Position numbers and translations under genes: made by a program. From positions 27,128 through 91,127 of the forward strand of contig JAEZGI010000016.1 of assembly GCA_023416995.1 (NCBI GenBank): 64,000 nucleotides of DNA. Reading direction: 5' to 3'. The notes under the pieces were generated by a model, which did no database searches, had not been told where the DNA came from, and saw only the letters and a program-made list of their open reading frames with translations. This document shows positions 35,786-44,948 of the stretch, in pieces (within the stretch, counting starts at the first letter, position 1; the number at the start of each line of letters is the position of its first letter). This DNA comes from Bacteroidota bacterium. Lineage in GTDB: Bacteria > Bacteroidota > Bacteroidia > Chitinophagales > Chitinophagaceae.

Positions 35786-37777
35786 ATGAAGCATATCTAC
35801 CTGTTGTTGTTTTTAGTTTTTTGTGGCAGTGTGGCAGTATTGGGGCAGGATAGTACATCTGCTGATGTTGCGTGGACATTTTCAGCCAGCAAAAAAGACA
35901 AGGGTCAGTATATTCTCAGCTTCAAGGCTTCAGTTTCCCCGGGCTGGAAATTGTTTTCAACAACAGCAAAAGATGATGAATTAAACAGTCGCATCAACTT
36001 TGACAGTTCCACCACAGCTAACTATCAGTTTGGACCCATAGAAGAGCAGGGTGAATTAAAGATAGCCAATGAGCCTTTATTGGATAATATGGAAACCCGT
36101 TCATTTGCGGGTGATGTCATCTTCAATATCCCGGTCACAGTAATTAATGCGGGCAAAAATATACGTGGTGCGGTGCTGTATATGGCCATGAAGGGCGACG
36201 AGGTGACCGGTCCCACTGAGGTTCCATTTGTGTTTTCAATAGATGCGGCCGGTAATATCTCTGCGAAAGCGGGAGGTCTTCAAAATTCCGCCGAGGCATC
36301 TGCCAGGTTGATCCGTTCTGCGATCGATATTAATAACCCTGTCAATAACTGTGGTGGTACCGGTTTGGAAGAATCAGGCGGCAAGGGGCTCTGGGGAATA
36401 TTCATTCTTGGATTTTTTGGTGGGTTGATCGGGCTCCTCACACCTTGTGTGTTCCCGATGATTCCGTTGACCGTTTCGTTTTTCACTAAAAGTTCACAGG
36501 ACCGGAAGAAGGGTGTTTTTAATGCCCTGCTTTACGGATTTTTTATCCTGCTGATCTATGTTCTTTTGAGTCTGCCTTTTCATTTTCTTGATTCTACCAA
36601 TCCGGCGATACTGAATAATATTTCGACCAATGTTTGGCTGAACCTGTTCTTTTTCGTGGTTTTCGTAGCGTTTGCATTATCATTTTTTGGATTGTATGAA
36701 ATCGGGTTGCCGAGTAGCATGTCTAATAGTGTGGGTTCACGTTCCGGCACAGGTGGGGTTGTAGGGATATTTTTTATGGCTCTTACGCTGGCGCTGGTAT
36801 CATTCTCCTGTACCGGTCCTATTCTGGGTTCGCTGCTGGCAGGTTCGCTGTCTACGGATGGCGGGGCAATGCAGCTTACGATGGGTATGGCGGGTTTCGG
36901 TCTTGCGTTGGCGCTACCTTTTGCTTTGTTTGCCTTGTTCCCGGGCTGGCTCAGTTCCTTACCAAAATCGGGCGGCTGGCTTACTTCTGTAAAGATTATC
37001 CTCGGATTTCTTGAGTTGGCCCTTGCGATTAAGTTTCTTTCGAATGCAGATCTCGTTGAGCATTGGGGTATTCTGAAAAGAGAAGTCTTCTTCGCTGCCT
37101 GGATTCTCATCGGTGTGTTGCTGGTATTATACCTGTTTGGGGTTATCCGGTTTAAACACGAGGGGCGCGTTAAACTGGCCAAATGGCGCATAGTACTTGG
37201 AATTATTTTCCTTGCGTTTACGCTTTACCTGGTGCCCGGGCTCACAAAATCCAGGTATGCGAATCGTTCACTGATCAGCGGTTTTCCACCACCGCTTACT
37301 TATAGCATCTATGGGGAGGATGCTTTTAAGGGGGTGGAAGCAAATGTTGTAAACGATTATGAGGCCGCGCTGGCATTGGCCAAAAAACTTAATAAGCCAT
37401 TATTGATAGATTTCACCGGCTGGGCCTGTGTCAATTGCCGGAAAATGGAGGAAAACGTCTGGACCGTTCCTGCGGTTCATGAGATCATTGAAAAAGAGTA
37501 TGTGCTTGTTTCCTTATATGTTGATGACCGGGAGAAGCTGCCGGCTGATGAGCGTTTTATTTTTACCGGTGCGGACGGAAATGCGCGGGAGATTAAAACT
37601 ATCGGGAACGTGTATGAAAACTTTCAGAATGAAAACTTCAAAAATCTTTCACAGCCTTTATATGCCATCGTTTCGCCGGACGAGCGTTTGCTGAACCGGC
37701 CGGTGGGCTATACCCCGGATGAGCAGGAGTATCTCGAGTGGTTGCAGTGTGGTTTGGATGCGTTCCGGAAGAAGTGA
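35786..37777 (+). CDS. dsbD: Thiol:disulfide interchange protein DsbD, N-domain without cysteines
   Basis: A 663-residue protein that carries electrons from cytoplasmic thioredoxin to the periplasm. The signal peptide MKHIYLLLFLVFCGSVAVLG is followed by an alpha-like domain (to about residue 165). The eight-helix CcdA-like membrane domain has its cysteines in LLTPCVFPMIPLTVSF and SFSCTGPILGS. The C-terminal thioredoxin domain has the site WACVNC. In the alpha domain the expected Cys positions read MKGDEV before TGPTEVPF, so both redox cysteines are missing. I choose ATG 35786 because it starts the signal peptide; an in-frame codon at 35747 would lie in the terminator loop. Confidence 0.93.
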   Translation: MKHIYLLLFLVFCGSVAVLGQDSTSADVAWTFSASKKDKGQYILSFKASVSPGWKLFSTTAKDDELNSRINFDSSTTANYQFGPIEEQGELKIANEPLLDNMETRSFAGDVIFNIPVTVINAGKNIRGAVLYMAMKGDEVTGPTEVPFVFSIDAAGNISAKAGGLQNSAEASARLIRSAIDINNPVNNCGGTGLEESGGKGLWGIFILGFFGGLIGLLTPCVFPMIPLTVSFFTKSSQDRKKGVFNALLYGFFILLIYVLLSLPFHFLDSTNPAILNNISTNVWLNLFFFVVFVAFALSFFGLYEIGLPSSMSNSVGSRSGTGGVVGIFFMALTLALVSFSCTGPILGSLLAGSLSTDGGAMQLTMGMAGFGLALALPFALFALFPGWLSSLPKSGGWLTSVKIILGFLELALAIKFLSNADLVEHWGILKREVFFAAWILIGVLLVLYLFGVIRFKHEGRVKLAKWRIVLGIIFLAFTLYLVPGLTKSRYANRSLISGFPPPLTYSIYGEDAFKGVEANVVNDYEAALALAKKLNKPLLIDFTGWACVNCRKMEENVWTVPAVHEIIEKEYVLVSLYVDDREKLPADERFIFTGADGNAREIKTIGNVYENFQNENFKNLSQPLYAIVSPDERLLNRPVGYTPDEQEYLEWLQCGLDAFRKK

Positions 37778-38000
37778 TAAAAAATTGTTGCGGAAGCCTG
37801 TTCCTTGAAGCCATTTCCAAAAGATTTTTATGAGAAGGCGAATCGGAAAATGTTCATGAAAGCCACTTCTAAAAGATTTTTACGAGAAGGTTAATTGGAA
37901 AAGGTTCATCAGGGAGGTTGTTCCTGCAAGCCACTTCGAAAAGATTATTCTGAGAAGGTTAATGGGAAATGTTCACCTGTGAGGTTCTACCTAAAATAAA
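37778..38000. repeat. Degenerate tandem repeat downstream of dsbD (about three copies, 52-68 bp)
   Basis: Three imperfect direct copies are visible, with the marker AGCCA at 37809, 37861 and 37929. The shared pattern is AAGCCACTTC, then AAAAGATTTTTA, GAGAAGGTTAAT, GGAAAA and GTTCAT. Periods are 52 and 68 bp; the longer copy adds GGGAGGTTGTTCCTGC. No reading frame runs through it. The rest of the 430-bp gap holds the terminator at 38001 and an unremarkable AT-rich stretch before the sigma-factor gene. Confidence 0.7.
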
Positions 38001-38029
38001 AAAATCCTCTTCCGGCGGAAGAGGATTTT
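38001..38029. terminator. Bidirectional terminator between dsbD and the sigma-factor gene
   Basis: A perfect 13-bp stem AAAATCCTCTTCC / GGAAGAGGATTTT with the loop GGC, with A-runs on the left and T-runs on the right. It can end transcripts from dsbD (+) and from the convergent sigma-factor gene (-). Confidence 0.9.
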
Positions 38030-38207
38030 AGTTAGGCGTCATTCTGCACCAGCCTTCTAAACAGCAAGCAATTCTGGTGAAAGGGTTCAGAGGGAGGAAC
38101 AGAATGACAATATCTTGTCTGGAAATTTTCGTCAAATTTAAGCTTTCGATCCGTTCCCTTTTTACGGTCGTTGTTAAAATTTATCAGAAAACCTGTTCTT
38201 AATGATA

Positions 38208-38789
38208 TTATAATGCGATCTTTTTCTGGGTCATCATCTTACGAAGATTGATGAGGCCGTAGCGCATTCTGCCTAAAGCTGTGTTGATGCTGCAATTGGT
38301 CAAAGAGGCGATCTCTTTAAAACTCAGATCAGCGTAGTGACGAAGGATAATAACCTCGCGCTGGTCCTCAGGTAACAGATCAAGCATCTGTCTTACGCGA
38401 TCGTGGCTCTGACGTTTCATCATTTTAACGTCTGCCCCATCTTCAGTGAAATTGATCACCTCAAAAATGTCACGGTCATCGCTGGTTTTGATGGCAGGTG
38501 TACGTTTTACTTTCCGGAAATGATCTACACAAAGGTTGTGAGCGATACGCATTGCCCAGGGAAGGAATTTGCCTTCTTCGGTGTAGCGGCCACCGCGGAT
38601 TGTGTCGATAATCTTGATTAAAACGTCCTGGAAAATATCTTCGGCAAGATACTTGTCTTTAACCAGGAAAAGAATGGAGGTGTACATCTTGTCTTTATGG
38701 CGGATAACCAATGTTTCCAGCGCATACAAGTTACCATCCTTGAAATCATGGATGAGTTCGTGATCGGTTTTAGTGCGTAGTGAATTCAT
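38208..38789 (-). CDS. ECF-type RNA polymerase sigma factor
   Basis: A 193-residue sigma-70 family protein with regions 2 and 4 only. Region 2 includes HKDKMYTSILFLVKDKYLAE and DIFQDVLIKIIDTIRGG, and the -10 reading part is WAMRIAHNLCVDHFRK. Region 4 is LPEDQREVIILRHYADLSFK followed by the helix-turn-helix EIASLTNCSINTALGRMRYG. No anti-sigma gene is adjacent on either side, so control is likely transcriptional or by a partner elsewhere. The target genes cannot be inferred. It lies divergent from uvrA across a 273-bp AT-rich gap. Confidence 0.93.
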   Translation of the reverse strand: MNSLRTKTDHELIHDFKDGNLYALETLVIRHKDKMYTSILFLVKDKYLAEDIFQDVLIKIIDTIRGGRYTEEGKFLPWAMRIAHNLCVDHFRKVKRTPAIKTSDDRDIFEVINFTEDGADVKMMKRQSHDRVRQMLDLLPEDQREVIILRHYADLSFKEIASLTNCSINTALGRMRYGLINLRKMMTQKKIAL

Positions 38790-39062
38790 AAACTTCTACG
38801 GGTTTTGAAGGTGATAGGATATTAAAAAATGTGTTACAATGGATTTTAACGAAAACGGCTTTTCTTAAAAGTAGAAGTGAGATAATCGATAGGCGTTAGG
38901 GTTTTATTTTTATTGTGTTTTTTATTATTGCACAAATCTCTGTTTAAAGATATTAACTTTTTGCAGAAAACAAAACTTTAGGAATCTTTTTAGAGCTTCT
39001 ACCCAATATCCCTAAAGTAAATACTTAAAAACAGGGATCGATGAAATAAATTTGCTGTTCAG

Positions 39063-41882
39063 ATGCCAGTAAAAACGAAGAAAACCGCGCCCGAAACCCT
39101 CCGGGCCTCAGATAATATATATATAAAAGGTGCCCGGGTCCATAATCTTAAAAATATTTCGGTTGAAATTCCCCGTAATAAGCTGATCGTGGTAACCGGG
39201 GTGTCCGGCTCAGGGAAGTCTTCTCTCACTATTGATACCTTATTTGCAGAGGGTCAGCGACGTTATGCGGAAAGTTTAAGTGCCTATGCCCGCCAGTTTA
39301 TGGCGCGGATGAGCAAACCTGATGTTGATTTCATTAAAGGTCTTTGCCCGGCTATTGCTATCGAGCAAAAAGTGGTGACCCGCACACCGCGGTCAACGGT
39401 AGGCAGTATGACCGAGATCTACGATTACCTGCGACTATTGTTTGCCAGGGCGGGTAAAACGATTTCCCCGGTTTCCGGTCGTGAGGTGAAAAAAGACGAT
39501 GTTGCCGACGTTGTCAAAACGATCTCCGGGCTAAACGCCGATGATCGTGTGGTGCTGTTGGTTCCTTTCCGGCAGCATGCGAACCGGCAGACGCCGGAAG
39601 AACTGAACATCCTGTTGCAAAAGGGTTTTTCCCGTCTCTACGAAACGGCCAAAGGGAAATCGGGAGGCGCGGCCCAGGTATTGCGGATCGAAGAGCTGCT
39701 GGAGAACCCAAAATGGAAACCTGGAAAAAATACATATCTTTTAATTGACCGCCTGGTTGTTAAGGATTTTGATGAGGATGATCTTCACCGCATCGCAGAC
39801 TCTGCGGGTACGGCTTTTTATGAAGGTGAGGGCGAGTTGATATTAGAGGTGAACGGCGACAAAACGCTTTCCTTCTCTAACAAGTTTGAGCTGGATGGAA
39901 TTGTGTTTGAGGAACCGGTTCCCAATCTGTTCTCTTTTAATAACCCGTTTGGTGCCTGTCCCACCTGCGAGGGTTTTAGTATGGTGTTGGGTATTGACGC
40001 TGACCTTGTAATTCCTGATAAACGGTTAAGTGTATACGAAGGCGCGGTGGCGCCCTGGAAAGGTGAAAAGTTAGGCATGTGGAAAGAACAGTTCATCCGG
40101 GCCGCAAAGAGATTTGACTTTCCTGTGCACAAACCGATATTCGATCTTACAAAAGAGCAATACCGGGTACTTTGGGAGGGTAATGATCATGTACAGGGCA
40201 TAAATGATTTTTTCAAAGAGGTTGAACAGAACCTTTACAAGGTGCAATACCGGGTGTTGCTGAGCCGCTACCGTGGGCGTACCAGTTGCCCTGAATGTAA
40301 GGGATACCGGTTACGGAAAGAAGCATTGTATGTGCAGGTTTCCGGCAGGCACATCGGTGAACTTTGCGAGATGCAGGTGAAGGATCTGATAAAATGGTTC
40401 GACAACCTGAAGCTGTCGGAATACCAGTTACAGGTGGCAAAACGCGTGCTGATCGAAATCAATCACCGTTTGCGCACATTACTTGATGTGGGGCTCGGTT
40501 ATCTCACTTTGAACCGGCTGGCAAATACTTTAAGTGGTGGTGAAAGTCAGCGAATTCAACTAACACGATCCCTGGGTAGCAATCTTACGAACTCCTTATA
40601 TATTCTGGATGAACCTTCAATTGGTTTGCATTCCCGTGACACCGAAAGACTGATCCGCGTGCTGAAAGAGTTGCGGGATCTTGGGAATACGGTTGTTGTG
40701 GTTGAACACGATGAGATGATGATGCGTGAAGCGGATCATATAATAGATATGGGTCCCTTAGCTTCGCATTTGGGTGGAGAAGTTGTGGCAGCAGGAAATT
40801 ATGATGAAATTATAGCCCATCCTGATAGTCTTACCGGCAAATATCTCACTGGTAAATTGAAGATTGAACCACCGGCAAAACCGCGGACCTGGAAAAGAAG
40901 CATCGTTGTGGAAGGTGCCCGTCAGAATAACCTGCAGGATCTTACGGCAACATTTCCGCTTGATGTTTTATGTGTGGTAAGTGGTGTGAGTGGAAGTGGT
41001 AAAACCACCTTAGTGAAGCAGGTGCTGTTTCCTGCCCTGAATAAGCTAAAGGGTGAGTTCAGCGATAAGGTCGGTTTGCATAAGGCCGTCACCGGTGATG
41101 TAGATTATATCAGCCAGATAGAGATGGTTGATCAGAACCCGATTGGTAAGTCATCGCGTAGTAATCCTGTTACTTATATCAAGGCTTATGATGAGATCCG
41201 CGATCTGTATGCGAGACAGGCATTGAGCAAGATGCGTGGTTTTCAGCCAAAGCACTTTTCATTTAATGTTGATGGTGGCAGGTGTGATACCTGTAAGGGT
41301 GAAGGTGAACAGGTAGTGGAGATGCAGTTTTTGGCTGATGTGCATCTTACTTGTGAGTCCTGCGGTGGCAAGCGGTTCAAGGAAGAGGTGCTGGAAGTTC
41401 GCTTCCAGGAGAAAAGCATTTTTGAGCTTTTGGAGCTTAGTGTGGATGAGGCGCTGGAGTTCTTTAAAAATGAAAAAGATATATACGCGAAAATCAAACC
41501 CCTGAGTGATGTGGGCCTTGGTTATGTAAAGCTGGGTCAGTCTTCCGATACCTTGTCTGGCGGCGAGGCGCAGCGTGTAAAGCTGGCTTCTTTCCTTGGC
41601 AAGGGTAAGGCACAGGGACATATTCTTTTCATCTTTGATGAACCAACCACCGGTTTGCATTTCCATGATATCAAAAAACTGTTGGGTTCGTTTCAGGCTT
41701 TGATCAACCAGGGACATTCGATCCTTGTGATAGAGCACAATACCGATGTCATTAAATCGGCCGACTGGGTGATAGACCTCGGTCCTGAAGCCGGCGATGG
41801 CGGTGGAACAATTCTCTATGCCGGTGTTCCTGAAGGTTTGAAAAAAGTGAAAGAAAGTTATACCGCAAAATACCTGGCTTAG
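39063..41882 (+). CDS. uvrA: Excinuclease ABC subunit A
   Basis: Damage-sensing ATPase of nucleotide excision repair, which loads UvrB on distorted DNA. There are two ABC ATPase modules: Walker A GVSGSGKSSLT and GVSGSGKTTLV, with signatures TLSGGESQRIQL and TLSGGEAQRVKL. Zinc modules are CPTCEGF with CPECKGYRL, and CDTCKGEGE with CESCGGKRF. The length of 939 residues is standard. A TAAATTTG element at 39047-39054 fits the -7 motif, but it ends 8 bp before the ATG and has no good upstream partner. If real, it would give a nearly leaderless mRNA. Confidence 0.97.
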   Translation: MPVKTKKTAPETLRASDNIYIKGARVHNLKNISVEIPRNKLIVVTGVSGSGKSSLTIDTLFAEGQRRYAESLSAYARQFMARMSKPDVDFIKGLCPAIAIEQKVVTRTPRSTVGSMTEIYDYLRLLFARAGKTISPVSGREVKKDDVADVVKTISGLNADDRVVLLVPFRQHANRQTPEELNILLQKGFSRLYETAKGKSGGAAQVLRIEELLENPKWKPGKNTYLLIDRLVVKDFDEDDLHRIADSAGTAFYEGEGELILEVNGDKTLSFSNKFELDGIVFEEPVPNLFSFNNPFGACPTCEGFSMVLGIDADLVIPDKRLSVYEGAVAPWKGEKLGMWKEQFIRAAKRFDFPVHKPIFDLTKEQYRVLWEGNDHVQGINDFFKEVEQNLYKVQYRVLLSRYRGRTSCPECKGYRLRKEALYVQVSGRHIGELCEMQVKDLIKWFDNLKLSEYQLQVAKRVLIEINHRLRTLLDVGLGYLTLNRLANTLSGGESQRIQLTRSLGSNLTNSLYILDEPSIGLHSRDTERLIRVLKELRDLGNTVVVVEHDEMMMREADHIIDMGPLASHLGGEVVAAGNYDEIIAHPDSLTGKYLTGKLKIEPPAKPRTWKRSIVVEGARQNNLQDLTATFPLDVLCVVSGVSGSGKTTLVKQVLFPALNKLKGEFSDKVGLHKAVTGDVDYISQIEMVDQNPIGKSSRSNPVTYIKAYDEIRDLYARQALSKMRGFQPKHFSFNVDGGRCDTCKGEGEQVVEMQFLADVHLTCESCGGKRFKEEVLEVRFQEKSIFELLELSVDEALEFFKNEKDIYAKIKPLSDVGLGYVKLGQSSDTLSGGEAQRVKLASFLGKGKAQGHILFIFDEPTTGLHFHDIKKLLGSFQALINQGHSILVIEHNTDVIKSADWVIDLGPEAGDGGGTILYAGVPEGLKKVKESYTAKYLA

Positions 41883-42097
41883 GTTCCGCGCGCTGGCTTA
41901 TTGTCGGAAAAAAGCTTTGCAGTTTTCGTTGCGTATATCCGCGAACTCGTTTGGCGACGCAGCACTTTTGTTGCCGTTTTCCTTCTGTGTGATAAGGATT
42001 AGGTTTCGGGAACCAGTTAATATGGTGCGTCCCGGAAATGGCTCGGCAATTGTTTCCAAACCACGGGGCCGGGGGCGCGATTTTGCGGAAAAATAAA
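41883..42097. other. Gap after uvrA: no gene seen
   Basis: The first 215 bp of the 957-bp gap between uvrA and the T9SS cargo gene. I find no open frame with coding character, no terminator hairpin after uvrA and no RNA gene. The hairpin, CA-rich tract and terminator that fill the rest are listed separately. Confidence 0.6.
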
Positions 42098-42149
42098 ATG
42101 AGTTATATATCGGTCATTTTGCCCCTAAAATGACTGATATAAAACTCAT
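42098..42149. repeat. Long imperfect hairpin (23-bp arms) with nearby GGTCATTT copies
   Basis: The arms at 42098-42120 and 42127-42149 pair at 21 of 23 positions around the loop GCCCCT. The arms begin and end with ATGAGTT/CTCAT and carry GGTCATTTT next to the loop. Related words recur just downstream: AGTCATTTAG, GGTCGTTTTGAGTGACATATAAATCAT (a collapsed copy of the loop-side sequence), AGGTCATTTC and TGGTCACTTG, all within 42160-42245. There is no T-run at the end, so it is not a classic terminator. Confidence 0.65.
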
Positions 42150-42279
42150 GACTGAGATTCCAGTCATTTAGTGGTCGTTTTGAGTGACATATAAATCATT
42201 TCTGAAAACCCGTTTTTCATAAGGTCATTTCATGGTCACTTGTTCAAGGGTGAACGGCCATAAATGCTTAAAGTAACCA

Positions 42280-42686
42280 CTCACTCACAGATACACACAT
42301 CCGCAACCGAACGCACAGATACAACGGGACACACAGACACGCTTAGATACTCACCGACACACCGTGACCCACACTTACGCTGATACTGGCTGATAAACAG
42401 GCATACGTACCCCCATACATACAGTCACTTATTTGCACAGAGACACTTACCGATACACAGGCACACCGTTACATGCAGACACTCACCAATAAAAAAACAC
42501 ACTTACACACTTACACACAGGTACACACAAACATTCACCGACACCCAGTGAACCATACTTACACTTACCCTCACCGATAAACTGAGACACTTACACACAG
42601 GCACACACTTACGCACCGACACTCACGACACACAGTGACACTCACTCATGCACAGATACACACCTACAAACTCACACACATACAGA
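42280..42686. repeat. G-poor, CA-rich low-complexity tract
   Basis: About 400 bp built from shuffled words such as ACACACTTAC, CACTTACACACAGG, CACTCACCGACAC and GATACACAC. The + strand is nearly devoid of G except in CAG, GAC and CCG words. There is no fixed period and no spacers, and the frames carry stop codons. It lies between uvrA and the T9SS cargo gene, upstream of the latter's terminator. Confidence 0.75.
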
Positions 42687-42780
42687 AACGGCTTCTTGTG
42701 CTTAAATTCACTACCTGATGTTCGCTGACACATCCACGGACAGATGCACTCCAGGCAAACCTGCATTTCGCGATGACGAA

Positions 42781-42807
42781 TAAAAAAGCCGGAGAATAAT
42801 CTCCGGC
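42781..42807 (-). terminator. Terminator of the T9SS cargo gene
   Basis: An 8-bp stem GCCGGAGA / TCTCCGGC (42788-42795 and 42100-style partner at 42800-42807) with a 4-base loop. On the minus strand it is followed by TTTTTTA. It lies 33 bp after the stop of the minus-strand gene. Confidence 0.85.
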
Positions 42808-42839
42808 CCTTACTATTTACATGCAATATGAATTTGCAA

Positions 42840-43703
42840 TTATTCTTTAACCAGTTTGTAAGTCTGTCCTTTTACACGCAACATATAAACGCCTTGAGGT
42901 ACAGAAGGATCAATTGAGATAGAATTTGCTCCTGTAACTTTGAAGTTAACTTCTTTACCTGCTGCGCTGAAGATGCGGATGTTAGCTTTGTTTACATCAG
43001 AAGCGTTGATGCCTTTCAATTGTACATCTGAACGGAATGGGTTAGGAAATACAGACAATGTGCCGTTTGCACCTGAACCGCCGTTAACATAAACAACTTT
43101 TGAGTATTCGAAAGTAGCGTCGATGTCAATCATCTTCAAACGGTAGTAAGCAGCACCGCTAAAACTATTGTCATCAAATGAATACTTCAGTGGAGAGTAA
43201 GATAATCCAGCTGCTTTTACAGTACCAATAGCGCTGAAGTTTTTGCCATCGCTGCTTTTTTCAATTGAATACACTGAGCTGTTAAACTCCTGGTCAGAGG
43301 TCCAGTTAAGAGTTACAGATGAACCTTTAAGGAATGCGTTGAAACTTGCAAGTTTAATTGGAGTTACAATGTCTTCGTTAACGTCAACGCGGCAAGAACC
43401 TGATCCGGTTGTAAGAATAACGTAAGCGGCTTGAACGCCACAAACAGAACCTGCAAGACCTGCACCGGAGTTGTTAAGTGGTGGAGCGCCTGGAACAGTG
43501 ATATCATTGCCGGCAGCGTCAAATACTCTAACAGTAGCATTAGCAGGACCATTAGTCATAAATACACCACAAACGTTCGGAATGATTGAACCGTCAACAT
43601 AAAATACACTAACGTTGCCGGTACAATTTGGCACCTGTGCAGCTGCGTTCAGCGACAACAGTGAGAAAGCAATAAAAGATGCGATTGAGTAAATTTTCTT
43701 CAT
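42840..43703 (-). CDS. Secreted protein with type IX secretion C-terminal sorting domain
   Basis: A 287-residue protein. The signal peptide (MKKIYSIASFIAFSLLSLNAAAQ) is followed by a Cys-containing N-terminal domain of unknown type (about residues 24-115). A fibronectin-like stretch comes next (FLKGSSVTLNWTSDQEFNSS, YYRLKMIDIDATFEYSKVVYV). The C-terminal sorting domain type A contains FPNPFRSDVQLKG and ends QGVYMLRVKGQTYKLVKE. Such proteins cross the outer membrane by the T9SS, have the tail removed and are often attached to the surface. It has its own terminator. The function of the N-domain is not recognisable. Confidence 0.88.
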   Translation of the reverse strand: MKKIYSIASFIAFSLLSLNAAAQVPNCTGNVSVFYVDGSIIPNVCGVFMTNGPANATVRVFDAAGNDITVPGAPPLNNSGAGLAGSVCGVQAAYVILTTGSGSCRVDVNEDIVTPIKLASFNAFLKGSSVTLNWTSDQEFNSSVYSIEKSSDGKNFSAIGTVKAAGLSYSPLKYSFDDNSFSGAAYYRLKMIDIDATFEYSKVVYVNGGSGANGTLSVFPNPFRSDVQLKGINASDVNKANIRIFSAAGKEVNFKVTGANSISIDPSVPQGVYMLRVKGQTYKLVKE

Positions 43704-43999
43704 GTAATTCGAGTTAAAAATTTATATATGTGGATTCAGTACAGACGTTTCAAAGCACGCAGTTTACCACAGGGTATATAAAGATTATGGCCTTATTACA
43801 GGAAGGAGGATTGACTGGTAATTAACAGGATAATGTAGAGGAGATTTTCGTGGGAGTGGATTACGATAGAGCTAAAGTAGAACAAAAAAGAGCAATGTGC
43901 AAGAGGGGGCCTATAAATTTTTTTAAGGATGTGTTTTCGTCCGGGACTATTTAACATTACCCGAGGAGCCATTGATATTATCTTGCAGAAAAGTACTTC

Positions 44000-44491
44000 A
44001 TGAACGCACGGCTTATTTCACTTATATTCTTTTTGTTCCCTGTTTTGGCCGGAGCACAGGAGGTTGGCGTATCGGAACTGCTGAACATGGTTAAGATGGA
44101 ACATTTCTCTATCGATACCATTATGAAGAAAAAGGGATACCGGCTGATGCAAAAGGATATCGATTCGGTCAGCCAGGAATATTATTATAGCCACCTGGAA
44201 AGAAACGACCAGGGACCTAGCTGGGTTCGTGCCTTATCATATATAGATGTCGATACGGAAAATCTTTCCAGCCGTGTTCTTACCTATAGAACCTATAATC
44301 GGGTGGAATATCAACGGCTGATGGCCGCAATGCTTTCACTCCATTACAAAACCAAAGAGGTGTTTGACTTCAAGGATTCAAGACAGACGGTATTTGATAA
44401 TGGTCAGCAGCCAATCCGCGTTAAGGTGAATAATAACCGGATGGCCGACGGACGTTGGATCAAATCTTACGAATTTGAATTGGGCCGCTAA
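44000..44491 (+). CDS. Small exported protein of unknown function
   Basis: A 163-residue protein with a signal peptide (MNARLISLIFFLFPVLAGAQ). The mature part is polar, rich in Asp, Arg, Tyr and Asn, with no cysteines and no transmembrane helix, for example IDSVSQEYYYSHLERNDQG and VLTYRTYNRVEYQRLMAAM. I recognise no family. Coding character is supported by the signal peptide and ordinary codon use. It faces away from the T9SS cargo gene across a 296-bp gap in which I see nothing else. No terminator follows; the next 1.2 kb is repeat-rich and gene-free. Confidence 0.7.
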   Translation: MNARLISLIFFLFPVLAGAQEVGVSELLNMVKMEHFSIDTIMKKKGYRLMQKDIDSVSQEYYYSHLERNDQGPSWVRALSYIDVDTENLSSRVLTYRTYNRVEYQRLMAAMLSLHYKTKEVFDFKDSRQTVFDNGQQPIRVKVNNNRMADGRWIKSYEFELGR

Positions 44492-44948
44492 CGATTTTCT
44501 TTCTGTATAATATAAGGTCAGCAAGAGGGTAACGAATGTTGACCACTCAGATTTGATAGATATGCTGTGTTAGAACGCATCCCGAATTCAGACCTCAGTA
44601 TCCCAATTCGCCGCCGCCGGCCACGAGCTGAAGGAAGGTCAGGTTTGCCTAAGCTCTGCTCTTCACGATAACCCCTGGCATCGATCGGAAGACAGGCTGA
44701 TTTTTTTTCAGCTCTGGTATTCCCTTGAACCGCCGACCACGAGCCTAAGTTTAGATATATTTTTGCTTTACTATTCGCGTGAATCGCTTGCGGGTTCAAA
44801 GAATCGTTTTGATTTGCTGGCAACTCCAGCTGCTACCGGGACAGCTTTTTTATGAAAATGCCGGTGTTTGCATGGCGCAATTTGCAAGGTAATGGCCCCA
44901 ACGATTTTCAGACACAGGCATCCCCTGCTATCCGGGCAAGAAACTTTC
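44492..44948. other. Gene-free stretch with a diverged direct repeat
   Basis: The first part of a 1.25-kb gap. One structure is visible. GTATCCCAATTCGCCGCCG followed by CCGGCCACGAGCTGAAG (from about 44600) recurs about 115 bp later as GTATTCCCTTGAACCGCCG followed by ACCACGAGCCTAAG. I see no gene, RNA or promoter here. Confidence 0.45.

Noticed and set aside
42280..42686. CRISPR array or coding repeat in the CA-rich tract
   Set aside because: No constant repeat, no spacers and stop codons in the frames.
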